64,000 bases of DNA from Acanthopleura granulata (GCA_016165875.1 JABBOT010000080.1:16650572-16714571), one strand, 5' to 3'; shown: positions 36,409 to 48,274, numbered from the stretch's first letter. Notes: generated from the sequence alone by a model not told the origin. Translations and numbers: made by a program.

Positions 36409-38866
36409 CTTAAAAAACAGTTGTCCGTGTTTTCCCTCCTTGACTATTTCCTGGCCAGCTCAGGCCCGTGAAGTGAGCGCATTGCGGCGGAGCGCCTGTA
36501 ATCCACTTTCCCCACTCTTCAATAGGACAATTAAAGCCAAGGCGAGGAAATCAGGGCTAATGCGGACTGTCCATGACGGCACAGCATCGCAGTCCACAGC
36601 AAATGTTTCACAGATAACTCTCTTAAATAACAAACTGCGTTCGTCCAGGAGTATGTACTAGCGAGCTTTCTTTATACACAACACTTCCTTGACGTTTTGT
36701 TTGGGGCTGTAATCTTTGGAACGAGATGGTATCCAGTGCACATTCTGTAATCTTTTTCCAGCCACTATCCTCTGCATGAAAAACAGTCATAGATAAATAG
36801 TTTTCAATTTATGCACTTGAAAACACACATACTTTTTATTCATTCCTAGTCGGTAGCTTTTTTTGCTGTTAATTCCAAATTGTTCGCGGAGAAAAATCCA
36901 TGATACTCCAGCAAATCAAAATATCCAGAATTACGGGTGAGGTTATGTAACATAACTGTCCACAAAGTGAAGGTGTCACATTCTTGTACGAAAATGTCTA
37001 CGTAAATTTGTCCAACGACGAAAGTAAATCGCACTAAAATTAAGTTCCACACATTTTCCGAGGTTTCTACTGGCATTTTGGCCCCCGAGTCCACATATGC
37101 CAGCACTCAAACGCCATGTCAAATGCAGAGTCGGCGCAAGGCGGTGCATAACCCAGCACGGTCAGACGTTCTCCCCTCGCCTCTTTAACCGCTCCAGCCG
37201 ACAAACACTGCCGTACTTTCTCCTCAAGTTTTATTAGCTTCGATATTTCTCCCATCGCTTCCAGCCAAGTACATCCATTGAAAGGCAACAAGAAACCCCT
37301 AAGGTCTGTGCTTCACGGCGACTGAAGACAGAAATCCGTGGTGAAATGCCATAACGTGGTAACATTTGGTGCATTTACTTACCCGCTGCGAATTTGTCAC
37401 CGCGATTCTTGTAGACTCATGTAAGAAGTTGAACATTAAATGAAACTTGGGCCTGAAAACAGACCCACAATACACATCTCCTTTGAAGTTTCCATTCCGT
37501 CTTAGCTGGTTTGGTTACGAGTTTGGGAGATAAATCAACCTCTTGCGCAAGAGGAGCAGCAAACGTCAAAAAGTGTTGACATCAAATCCTGTCATACCAT
37601 ATAACAGTTTAGTGAATTCAGACACAAAACTGGAGATAGAATGCCGTGGGTACGTGCCTCAGCACTAGAGTACCTATAGTGAAAACAGCTGAGTATATAA
37701 CACAAACTTCTTACACACTTACTGGTACGTGTATATAGATAAGTAATGAGCGTTTGTGAAAAAATAAAAAAATATGTTCTGGTTTATTTGCGTAAAATAT
37801 ATACATGTAATTCATCATAGATGTACATTAGAATGCAGATACGTTTGCTAAAACAGTGAAAATGTATTAAAAAAACTAAAGCAACACAAGCTGTATCGGC
37901 CTATACAAAGTTGTGTATGTGTCTATATGGTGAGAGATGTTTACGTCCGAGCCAGCCTTGGGAAATTAAAACCACAAACTTTAAACACTATCCGATGCGG
38001 TGTCAAACTGTAGACAGCTCAGCACACCGGTTAGCGGTTATTCCCTGCTAGGAGTTCATTACCACAGGGAAAATCGTGATTTTATCAAGGTCGGAGTCAA
38101 AGCCGCACAAACTCGGTTCACGGTGGATCTCAAATCGGCTTTAGCCGCTTGGATGTAATAAGCAGTCCACTTAGCTTCGCAACACAGTCTAGCCAGCTCA
38201 AGTCGGTAAGACTCTAACCCCAGACAGGCAATCAACACCACGCTTCAGTTTAACCTCCTCGTCTTTGAACTATATTATATTTCATAAAATAGGGACTAAT
38301 CACTCCTCATCTTTCATTAAGTACTTATCTTGAAAAGAGGGATATTAATAAGAATAAAAAAGCCAGTTATAAAATCAATATTCGGACTTCAGTCACTTTT
38401 CGAATTTCACAGAATTTCTATAGGCCTAATAAGCCTGTTGAAGTAGACTGAACTAATCGCTCAAATTGCAAAACTTGCCCATGCATTTTGGTCTGTGTTA
38501 CAAGCCCTTATGAAGAATTATTCTTCCCTACTCCAATAATTTTCACAGTCCCACCTTCTAATAACTACTAATGAATTTTTGTAAACCTTCAATAAAACTT
38601 ATCTGTGTTTATGTCCCAAAATCCACTAGCATTTAGCCCATGTAAACTTATTGGACATTATAGTTGTCTTCTGGCGGGACACTAGGGCTATGGGCCGTGC
38701 ACTGCGCCTGGGCCGAGGGGCTTCTCAAGCAGGGCAACTCTAAATCGATAGCCGTCCGTAGTCCGTCTCACCAACGACAGCAAGCTGTGTTAAAAGTTCT
38801 CACACACAAGATCGAGTGAATATTACACATGATATCGATGAAGCAATGGTGATAGAATACACTTAC
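36409..38866. other. CpG-rich non-coding DNA, probably first intron
   Basis: No supportable gene. A strong minus-strand donor (GTAAGTAAAT) at 37377-37382 follows a 33-base segment, 37383-37415, that would read phase 1 to phase 1 after a moderate acceptor. It could be a cassette micro-exon or the end of an untranslated exon. Longer frames at 36846-37106 and 37067-37291 (minus) have no recognisable content. Confidence 0.45.
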
Positions 38867-38957
38867 CTTCTCTTGCTTGAGCAATATTCACGTGTAGGTA
38901 AAGCAGGTATTCCAACAGCAGCGGAGCTAAAATTCGTACACCCCTCCACGCCGCCAT
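38867..38957 (-). CDS. First coding exon of a secreted or membrane protein (signal peptide)
   Basis: On the minus strand AAACATGG gives an ATG at 38957 in near-ideal context. Thirty codons follow, beginning MAAWRGVRILAPLLLEYLLY and ending LHVNIAQARE, plus one base, before a consensus donor (GAGAAG then GTAAGTGT) at 38866. The translation has the parts of a signal peptide: a basic start (R5, R8), a hydrophobic core (about residues 9-24), and an Ala-Gln-Ala site predicting cleavage after residue 28. Phase 1 just after a signal peptide is typical of exon-shuffled extracellular proteins. Upstream are a CCAAT box and an AP-1 site; downstream DNA becomes CpG-poor, as in a methylated gene body. Which secreted protein this is cannot be told from 30 residues. 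The ATGGCGGC core is also a YY1-type site, so a non-coding promoter element is the main alternative. Confidence 0.5.
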
Positions 38958-39070
38958 GTTTCTGTTACTGCTACTCGACTCACTGCTTGCACATGCTCAC
39001 TGTGCCTATGGCTTATGAATATGCATGACTCAATTTTGCGCTCCGCTGCGTCCAATGAGTGCTCAGCTAC
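38958..39070 (-). promoter_or_regulatory. Putative 5' UTR and core promoter of the minus-strand gene
   Basis: Directly upstream of the ATG at 38957 the + strand carries CCAAT at 39052-39056, which reads ATTGG on the gene strand about 95 bases upstream, and TGACTCA, an AP-1 site, at 39026-39032. An ATGCATATTCAT octamer-like word overlaps the latter. CpGs are frequent and there is no clear TATA box, as in a CpG-type promoter. Confidence 0.35.
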
Positions 39071-39502
39071 TCCCGCTGCTTTTGTCTCTTGCTTTGGACA
39101 CTGACATTGAAAGTTGCTCGGCTCGCGAGCTACTGTGTTTTCGTCGCTGCTATGCATCAAATCATAGCCCACGGGAAAAATCCAGTGCGAAGGAAGGGCC
39201 AGAGCGAACCTGGGACAGATCAACACACAAAAGACTAGACTATTTCTGACGAAAGCAAAGGATATACGGTCTTGTTGATCAAATCCAAGTTGTTGGCCTG
39301 CTCGACTGAACGACTCGAGTTGTACAAATGTCGAAGTCGTTGCTTGAGTCATACATTGATAGAAATGAACGTTTTCTGTACGAGGCCTAAATCACGAGGA
39401 ATGTCGTTAAGATTTTCAACTAAATTTGTAGACGTACAAAAATCTAAAGACCAAAACTAAGGTATAAATATATCTGAGTAGGGTTTGTGGGTTGTTTTTG
39501 CC

Positions 39503-39529
39503 TTTTTTTTTTTGTTTTTTTTTTTTTTT
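39503..39529 (+). repeat. T homopolymer tract
   Basis: About 27 bases of T with a single G interruption. Confidence 0.9.
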
Positions 39530-40409
39530 ATAAACGATTTACAGTATAAATACGACGTTTTGGACAGTACAAATTAAACATGCCCATGTGTTTTGAATAT
39601 TTGTAATACAGAGGCTACAGTAATCAGGAATCTTCTGTTATGCAATTATGTATTTTAAAAAAGTATGCATTAACAAGGTGAGAATGCGCATGACCAATTT
39701 GCTAATAGTTTACTCTCTGGAAATGATCTGATGGATACAAACCACATTGTGTAAGTTGCACTGACAACCCATGTAGGTGTAACTCTTATTGTTTCTCATG
39801 GACGGTTTTTGTATTGGATAATATATGGGTGTAGAACTTCTAAAAGAGCTTAGAAAAAAATTATTTTTCAACAGGTATACGTAGTGATGATCTGGAGCTG
39901 ATCGTTGGGATTTAAAAATCGACATACGTATATCTGACAGCATGTCATAAGGGAATCTACAAACAAAGCACATGGCATCATATGCAAAAATACTCCGATA
40001 TATTAATTACCGTAAGTTGAATACAGAATATGACAATATAATTTAGATGAGCCGTGTATGTTGTCTGTCATACACATGACTTTAATTAAAGGTGATGTCC
40101 ACAGATCTGAACGTATCCGGCCGTGAAATTGTTTCAACACTCGTATACCGGCCTTAGAAATACAGGTTACCGTGTTGGAGGGTTACGGCGGCGACACATT
40201 ATCTTACTGCATCTTTTGGCAGCAGATAATTTGCGTGAAATTAAATGGTGAGATGACATACCGTACGTCTCACAAAGCACGCCGATTAACGAATTATATC
40301 TCCGACTTAAGGAGATTAAATGTATATTCATTTAATGAAATAATTTTTGCTTTATTACAAGTGCAATTTGCAAGAAAACATTTTCCTGTAAAGAAAAAAG
40401 ATAAGAAAA

Positions 40410-40433
40410 AAACACACACACACACACTCACAC
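40410..40433 (+). repeat. (CA)n microsatellite
   Basis: An AC dinucleotide tract of about 24 bases with one T interruption, following an A-rich stretch. Confidence 0.9.
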
Positions 40434-40608
40434 AAACATTTTCCCCAAACTATTATTATTCATACAAGTTTGGCATTTATCCTGTAATTGCATACGTATG
40501 CAAATGACTGTCAGGTGTTGGTTTCATATGACTGGCAGATACCTTGATAAAAGACATCTGACTGACAGGACCGTGGGCGTGCTGGTCAGTAAAGAGGCAG
40601 AATTACCC

Positions 40609-40644
40609 AGGTCAGATACGGTTGACCTCACGTTGGGGGCGTGG
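40609..40644 (+). promoter_or_regulatory. Inverted AGGTCA repeat plus GC box
   Basis: AGGTCA at 40609-40614 and TGACCT at 40623-40628 form an inverted repeat with an 8-base spacer, built from the nuclear-receptor half site. GGGGGCGTGG at 40635-40644 is an SP/KLF/EGR-type GC box. The three sites fall within 36 bases. No gene start is seen beside them. Confidence 0.25.
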
Positions 40645-41894
40645 TCTATTAACATGCACGCGCAATTTTCATGTACTAGCATTTCGTAAGTTAAAGATTC
40701 TTTCCGACATGCTATACAAGACATTTATATTAATGAACAGAAGACATTGTTGCGTTCATGTTTGCTACATCGGCTTGATTGTGCGGACGAATTTCTAATT
40801 TTACAAATCAGCAAACATAAAAAAATATCTGTATAAATTTCGTGTGTCAGACTTTTATGTGTGTAATGTTAGAACGAAGTCAAGGAGAGACAAGTATCTC
40901 CACGGTCGGCGCCGTATGATGATGAAAGGCCATACATTGTGTATAGGCCTATACTATACCGCGTTACACTGCCTTTCTGCAACGACTATATAAAAAGATG
41001 AGAACAGATTATCTGACAAGGGATAAATGATTTAAAGAAAACGAAGGAAAAACGGTGTTTCAATGCCAACGGTGTGTGCTTCAGCGGGAAATTAAAATCC
41101 ATTTTAATCCCTTATATTACAAGTTGAAGAGGAATCGCTGTGTCGACCTTGGCCAGGATTGTTGGTTTCGCCCTGGCTGCCTTCGTCTGTGTTGACGCAG
41201 GGTGATCACGTGACCAAGGAAACTCCCCCCTCTCCCGTCCCTCCTCTAGCATCATTGTGGGGTTATTTCTGAGGGCACAGATTTAGGGACTATATGGTTG
41301 AAACCATGTCAGAGTTGTTGTTTTTTCTCAATTCTGCTCAATGCTTTGCCGAGCATTCCTGTTTATTTTGTAACTGCCTGCTCAGGAATTTCGAAAACCT
41401 GGCAAAGCAAACTGAATCGTATGTGTTTGTCAATTGAATATGAACAAGGCGCTTTAAACTAGAATAATACTGAAAGACAATCATTCCTTGCACTTTTGTA
41501 TAAGTAAATGAAAAACAATTTGCTTTTTTCACATGTAATGTTTGACGCGTATATACCAGGCACGACATAATATGCAAAAGCCTCATTTTTTCAAAGTAAT
41601 ACATTTTTTATTGTCAAACTGAACTTTTTACAAAAGCACATTTCAATGCAGCCGTACTTTTTAAGTTGGATAATTTGGGAGACGCAGGAAGGCTGATTAT
41701 ACTTTCTCCGCTTTGGGCACACAAAAATATGCCTTATGTACAACTGATATACAGGGTAAAGTTGCATGACTGTTCATCGAAGACGATTAGGCGCAGTATT
41801 GTGAATCACATATCTTACCTGCTATATAAATTTCTTATTTTTAGTACTGTATGTACACATATAACGTGTTACATGATTGATACGTTTATTTTCC

Positions 41895-41992
41895 TTGTGT
41901 GAGTGTGTGTGTATGTGTGTTTTGTTTTTTTTGTTTTTTTTGGGGGGGATGTTTGTTTTGTTTGTTTTTTTTTGTTTTGTTTTGTTTTTTGG
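41895..41992 (+). repeat. TG/T-rich low-complexity tract with T8G7
   Basis: About 100 bases of TG repeats, T runs and TTTG units. It includes eight T (41934-41941) followed directly by seven G (41942-41948). Same flavour and same strand as the tracts at 43.6, 45.4, 45.9 and 55.2 kb. Confidence 0.9.
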
Positions 41993-43003
41993 CTAAGGCT
42001 TTTTCATGTGCGGACATTAAAGGACGAAGCAGACGTTAAGCGCTGAGGTTTAATCATACGTATCTGTATAGACATAACGGTGATTTTTGGCCTGGATAGG
42101 TGTGGGTGGAGTATACTCTATGTCCCTCGCGGACGTAAATATGGTTGAATCATTCACGCAGCTATTGTATTAGGTAGTTTCCTGTACGTATATAGATAAA
42201 AGCGTGCTCCCTCAGAATTTTCAACCTCTTAAGATATTTAGCTTGAGGCTTGCATATCGTGTGGTTGTCAACCCGGCATTCTTCCTATAGGTGTATTTTA
42301 AATTAACTTTTTATTAATTAACAGGACAAAAAATGGTAACTTCAGGTATATGCGCTGATGATGTATATGCTCATGGATGTGGTTAAGGTGTGTGTCAGGC
42401 TTGATCAAGGGGAAGATCAGATTACAACAGGCTGTGCATAGCCCTGTGGCCTCACATCTTCCACTTTTACGGAACTATTTTTTTTAAATCCCTCTACAAT
42501 TTTTTTTTCAAAATGAACGGCCGACTTCTTCTCTTCATAAACAGATTGTTATCTCTGGGTTTTTTCTTTTGTTCAGTGTAGAATATATTTAGCGGTCTTT
42601 AGGGTCTACACTCACTTGCTTCCTCTTCAGATATACTGGCATACCGTTACACTGTTTTCGCTCTCAGAATACTAATTGCACAAAAAAGACAAAAAAGGTA
42701 GATTGTGGAGAAAAAAGTGCTTAACATCCACAATGCGAGTGTTAATGGACTTTCTTACTAACTCTACCTGTGTCCACAAATACAAACAATTTTTACATAT
42801 ATTCTATGTTTCTTTTATAATCCCTAAAAGGTCATCCTCGTTCTACCACAAAGCAAATAAACAATATTATAGTAACAGTTTTGCACAACCATGGAAGTTA
42901 ATGAGTGAACCATTCTGCGTTAAGTTTCTAAAAAACATAAATTTTGCAACCATCTCATATAACTCTTTTGTAAGTTTCAACCGTCTGTTTCTTTCTTGTT
43001 TAG

Positions 43004-43191
43004 GTTTCCAAGCTTATAAGACAGTAAGCCGTGCACAAATTATACCGCCATGTGCAAATCCACACCATAACCGTGTTGGTCTCCATAGAGAGGATCTGTT
43101 TAACAGATGGCAAAATAAATTAACTCTGTCACCAGGTTTTCCGAAATTAAGTGAATTGTGGATCGGCTATGATACTTCTGAAATTTCATAG
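43004..43191 (+). CDS. Candidate terminal exon after a strong acceptor
   Basis: A very pyrimidine-rich stretch (CTGTTTCTTTCTTGTTTAG) ends at 43003. Immediately after it one frame, needing a phase-1 junction, stays open for 62 codons to a TAG at 43189-43191; the other two frames hit stops within eight codons. The translation begins FQAYKTVSRAQIIPPCANPH and ends with IGYDTSEIS. It has no recognisable domain. The frame is also open upstream of the acceptor (from 42676), which weakens the splice argument. No matching + strand donor upstream is identified, and I see no AATAAA just downstream. Confidence 0.18.
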
Positions 43192-43597
43192 AATTAATGT
43201 CGCTGGGAATGTCGGGAGAAAGATGTGTGCACAAGACTTCTCCCTTAGCCCCCCGCGTCGCCAGGCCCACAGGATCTACAGGGTATTATGCAGAGCTTCT
43301 GATAAGAATGAAGTCAAGTATACGCACGAGACCAGAAAACATTTTGGAATATCTCGTGCTTTTTATATATCATTCCAAGTACGACAGTCTTGGAGCTGTA
43401 TCATATTAGTTATATAATTTACCACGGATACTCTTTTTCATTATACTATATGGATTTAAACATAAGTGTACTTTGTAACATGAAGTTAATTGTCTTCAGG
43501 GGTAAAATGAGTCTAACAAGCAAAACATATATTAGACATACACCTAAATGCAAATTTTATTATAGTTGACTGCTTTAGCGAAATACATCAACTTGAT

Positions 43598-43641
43598 TGT
43601 TTTTTTGTTTTTTATTTTTTTGTTGTTGTTGTTTTTTTGTA
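43598..43641 (+). repeat. T-rich low-complexity tract
   Basis: T runs with scattered G and a short TTG repeat, about 44 bases. Confidence 0.85.
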
Positions 43642-45410
43642 GAAAAAAAGGAGACGTTCTACAATACAATTAGCCGAAACTAGTAAAAACCTGAAGTTTA
43701 TGTGATTTAGGATCAATGTTCTGAACCACTTCTCTGCAATGAACTCTACCAGTCAAACCAGAAAGTTTCCTGGTCTCTATCTGGTGTAAAGACCTACACA
43801 TGTTGTATTGTGAGGGAAAAAAAACGTTTCACTAAAAGCCCCTGGGGAGTGGGCATCTGTTACAACACAACAGGATTGTTAGGGAAATAGTTGTCTCACA
43901 GGGAGGCCTACTGATTAGCCCCCTCCCACGCTCCCACCCTCCCAAGGTAACCCTACACTTGCACGGAAGTCGAGGTCCCGCAGTGCCCTGGAGGGCGATG
44001 TGGGGATTATACCCACGTAATATAACCTATATTTGCACTTCCACCTGCGACGACGTATTTAATCGGCTAGGTTTGAGTACAAGACCACCACTTCATTTTA
44101 ATCCGGGATTATCCGTAAATCCCCGCCACCCTGCAACGCAGAACCATTTTTATCTATAAGTAGGCGTGGTTACCACCTCTATAGTCGTTGATTATTGGAA
44201 TTTCAACATAACACGCGCTACCCTATTACTTCAACTTTGTATATTAAAAGTTTCACGCATGAAAACCGATCGTACGACGCCCACTCCCTCCAAACCGCAT
44301 GACAACTGGAATTTTGAGCATATTTCTACATTAGACTGGCATTTTCAAGAATAAATGATGCCGCCCTAAAAATTGCATTTGTTCGCTTGTTTTCTTTGTT
44401 GATTTACTCTTCTGGTGTACAATCATTTTCATTGCATCTCTGTGATGGGATTCTTTCTGTACATAATGATATGATTACAAGTGTATATTAAGAAAAAGTC
44501 AAGTCGCATGTATTTCTAAAGTTGCAGGCATTTAAAGTTACTTAGCTATGTAAAGCGGCATGTCTGCAGTCATTCATTATATATGAATTGAAACAAATGT
44601 GGCTCAACTTTTAAAATCTAATTTTATATTTGGCTTACATGTAATTTATTCTTTTCAATAAATCGGCATACTTCGTGTTCTGCTCGTTGTTTTCTTTTTG
44701 TTTAAGGAATTATATGTTTTCTATCACAGACATTAATTTATCCATGCAGGCAAAGACCTGAGTCGGCTAATATTGATAGGCCTACCTGCATTAATCTACA
44801 CCCATATGTGCGTATTTCTGGACAAGTTCGTTTGTGACTTCTCTACTTAGGAGTCATTCAAATTTATTTCTTTTCTCAACAACGGCCGAAACAAATGTGT
44901 TAAGTGAGACTGTGACTTTTGGTTCTCTGAGCTTATTTTCCGGCGTTTGTAGAAAAAGGCGCCTACAAACAGCGTTAACGAAGACACCATTTTGGGGACA
45001 AACATCAAAAGTATCGGGTGTGGCAAAAAACGCACGTTCGGATAACGACCACACAAAAAGCGAAAGTGCCAAACTTGACCTAATTTTGACCCACATTCTC
45101 TGTTTTTGACCCGTATTCACTGCTTCTTAACATTCGGTCTTTTTCTCGCCTTTTTACACCTCGGCTAGAGCCTAAACAATCGAATTAATGGCGCAGCGAC
45201 GGAGGCCTGCCAAATGTAAGGCGAGCATTTCAGCTGGTCGACACGTAGCGGTATAGAAGGGGGGATGATGTAGGCCTAAATGATTATTCACAGTCCAGAA
45301 ATAGATCTGCCAAGGGAATGAGTAAATAAACTGAATGAACACAAAGGAAAGCTTGCACGATGTGGTTTGATTTTGCTACTTATAATCTTTTTTAAGCATT
45401 TTAATTTGTT

Positions 45411-45433
45411 TTTTTTTGTTGTTGTTTTTTTTT
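45411..45433 (+). repeat. T-rich low-complexity tract
   Basis: T runs interrupted by TTG units, about 23 bases. Confidence 0.85.
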
Positions 45434-45866
45434 CATCATTTTATTTAACGGTGTGCAGATATATAACATAAGCAATTTCCCCCATCCCACTCTAGGTACA
45501 TTTAGCGATCAGATGTACACCACGTCAGCATGTGTATTAATTCACTATTATCAATATATCCAGCTTGCTCTGATAACTTTTATATTTCAATTCATACGTC
45601 CCTATACATGTGCGTCCTGTATGCAGACTCCATTATTTATTGCATATACCATTTTTACATCCAGGGAATGTTCCCCCCATTATAAATTGAAAAACATACT
45701 CACTATGTCACCCGTAGGCATATATAAACATGTATTCATTTTCAGTAATTTTTATAAATTTTTTCTTTGGGGAGGGGAGTTGTCACTTACTCATATTGCT
45801 CAATACATATTCATTACCCCTGGTTATCTCATGCACAATGCCATGAACATTTGGGATTTCTTGGGG

Positions 45867-45886
45867 TTTTTTTTTGGGGGGGGGGG
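45867..45886 (+). repeat. T9 followed by G11
   Basis: Nine T (45867-45875) run directly into eleven G (45876-45886), and another T-rich run follows. This is one of three T-run/G-run junctions on the + strand. Confidence 0.9.
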
Positions 45887-46639
45887 CTCTCTCTTTTTTT
45901 TTGGCTTCATATGAAAAAACGGAAACAACATAAATACCATGCTTGATGGAAATATTTCCACACCCCTTCATCACCAGTAGGCCTACACGCTTTAGTCATC
46001 GACTCACCCACACACATGTCAGTACCTTGGCTTACATGTGTAAGTTCAGACAAACAATAAATACACAAAAATATATTAATAAATACTTGGAAAGAATTTA
46101 ATAGTGGTAAATATACTGCAAGAGAGTTATTTTCCCATACCGATTCTGATGTAAGCAAACACTCTTATCTGATACTGTCTTAAAACTTTACATGTACGTC
46201 AGCTTCATTAAACAATAATTTTTACCTTGAAAATGATCGCCAGGGTTAAAATAACAACCTATATTCCGTGTCCAGTACTTACTCCATGACGGCCATATTT
46301 AGAGTCATGCGTGAAGTGATGAAGATGTTCACGATTATGGTCCCAGCTATTTACGCTTAAAAGAAGATCAAAACCACGCAAGTTAGTTATGGTTTTTAAA
46401 ATTCCATTTTCACTCTTCATGACTGATCATGCAGACGTGGATTTGAAAGCGAAAGAAAAAAAAGCAAGCTGGAACTTTTCTTGACTACGAAAAACAATGC
46501 AGAGCAAATGAGAAGTAGTGTTCTAGGGAAAGTGAAAATGTGTTTGTCTCCTCGACCAGCTGGCTATGCCAGACTGATCGAGAAGAAATGACATCCCAGT
46601 GCCGCCGTCTGTCTGAAACCACAATCAAGCCGCTCACAT

Positions 46640-47060
46640 TAAATCGCGATAATTTTGGACGTGCTCAGAAACGATGATTCGACCCCTTTTGTTGTCTCTG
46701 ACAATTTGTATTTATTTTTAAATTAAACGCGTTAACGGGTGCCCGCGCGTGCATGGTGACTTGTAATGGAACCGGGTAAAATGTGCAGGGACATTTTTTT
46801 AACGATCGGCACCGCTAACGAAGAACAAGCGGGGATTAAAAAGAGACAGGATTTACACATTCCTTTTCCCCGCGTGCTCACCATGGTAATGTTAGTTCCA
46901 CGTGCATTCATGCAAATATAATTGTAATCGTGTTAAGGGGACCGATTTTATTTGAGACTGACTTCTGTGGGAAAAGTTCGTCCGGCATTGAATCTGCCCA
47001 AATGTCAAATGGTATTACTGCTTGTCGCATATCAGTGACGTCACCAGCGGACACGTCTTA
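46640..47060. promoter_or_regulatory. Possible regulatory block with CRE and octamer
   Basis: CpG-bearing sequence with ATGCAAAT at about 46910, a perfect palindromic CRE TGACGTCA at 47036-47043, and several AT-rich homeodomain-like words. There is no frame of interest. The call rests on motif content only. Confidence 0.25.
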
Positions 47061-48254
47061 ACTCATGTGGGTGCATTTGATGGAAATAAAAAACACATTT
47101 GGAAAATGTAAAAACAAATTAAGATTACATTTTTCATCTGGAGAACAGTTGAATGCACATTTCTTTTTAACACTGAAAGTATGCCAAGAAAATAAAAACA
47201 CTAGTCACATCACATATATGGCAAGCGCTGCGTGTGCGTAGAGCTATTTTCCTTCGTCAACTACGTGTATTTTATATACATATTTATAACTCTGTGGTAT
47301 TGCATACATTTGCATGTGTGCCTCTAGCAGTAAGAATTAGTGACGCTGTACATGTAGCTTCCTAAATTATAAATGTGTGTTTTGAAGAGGCATACATTTC
47401 AAATTAGCCTACTTATAATGCTTTTTTTTTATTGATATGACTTCGTATGTGATTTCTGGATAAATTCGGAGACACAATAAAATCGACGATAATTGTTACG
47501 AGTTACTCTGGAAATGAGTAGATATATTGGAAACCGTAAGATAAGTGTTGTGAAGGTGGCGTTAATGTGTAGTGTCGCGAATAAAATTTTATCTAACTTT
47601 CCATATGATGTAATCTCAAAATGCTTCGTTTGACGGTTGCCAAGTTTTAACACATGTATTATGTCTGTTGGGAGCATTGCTTGAAAGTGTGGACGGATTT
47701 CTAACCGATTGGGGAGATGTGCTGGAAAGAGAATTGCTAGAATGGAATTTTAAAACAGAAAAGTAAGTCGGCATGTGCACGTTTTTAGTAATATGAAAAT
47801 ATGTTAAGTTTTGATGAGCAGTATTCGGTAGGCATGTATGACCAGCAGTAGATCAGCAGAATATAAATTCAGCGCTGATTGAGATGTATGGTTTCTGTGG
47901 GGTTCTCAGGGGAGGCGGACGCAACTAAATTCAATCGCCCACAATCGTTCATAATCCCAAAGAACAGCCCTTGGATCAGCGGCTCTGGCTCCCAGCACGT
48001 GCTGTCACCATGGACACCATGCAAAATACCTAATCTGTAAATGATTCGGAATGACCGACAATTTTTACCTGAATATTTTTTTTCTCGCATATACCGGGTA
48101 TGTAATCACATATCATAGAAGCTTTGTGAGCGTGAATCATGTCGGCTTGGGAGAATCAACGGGGAATACGAACAGAAAAGGTCAGAGAACATTGGGCAGT
48201 CTCAACATGTTTGAACTACATAGTAAATAGTGAGAACTGGAGAGAGCTTGTGTG

Positions 48255-48274
48255 TATATATATATATATATATA
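48255..48274. repeat. (TA)n microsatellite
   Basis: An uninterrupted alternating TA tract of about 20 bases. Confidence 0.9.

Larger units (their letters stand above)
39071..43003. other. Intergenic-looking DNA right of the putative promoter
   Basis: CpG is common and no gene can be supported. It contains T-rich tracts (39503-39529 and 41895-41992), a (CA)n tract (40410-40433), a small motif cluster (40609-40644), and a TCACGTGA E-box at 41206-41213 near a pyrimidine-rich stretch ending in AG. The longest frame of the window begins at 42676 but has no ATG at its start. Confidence 0.5.

Noticed and set aside
36290..36661. 123-codon + strand frame starting ATGATGGCGAATGAG
   Set aside because: It has no splice context or recognisable domain. 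It lies antisense to a more protein-like frame and sits in GC-richer DNA where long chance frames are common.
36846..37291. Two adjoining minus-strand frames that look like one gene with a frameshift
   Set aside because: Their overlap is short, neither translation has a recognisable motif, and no repeat or family explains a frameshifted gene here.
38927..39352. 141-codon minus-strand frame at the putative promoter
   Set aside because: It overlaps the 5' UTR and the signal-peptide exon in a different frame, and its length comes from the GC-richer promoter composition. The 91-base exon explains the region better.
42676..43191. Longest frame of the window, 171 codons on the + strand
   Set aside because: Its first codon is TTG, not ATG; the N-terminal part is AT-driven low-information sequence. 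With about 5-6% stop codons, one frame of this length is expected by chance in 64 kb. Only its last 62 codons, after the strong acceptor, are kept as a weak candidate.
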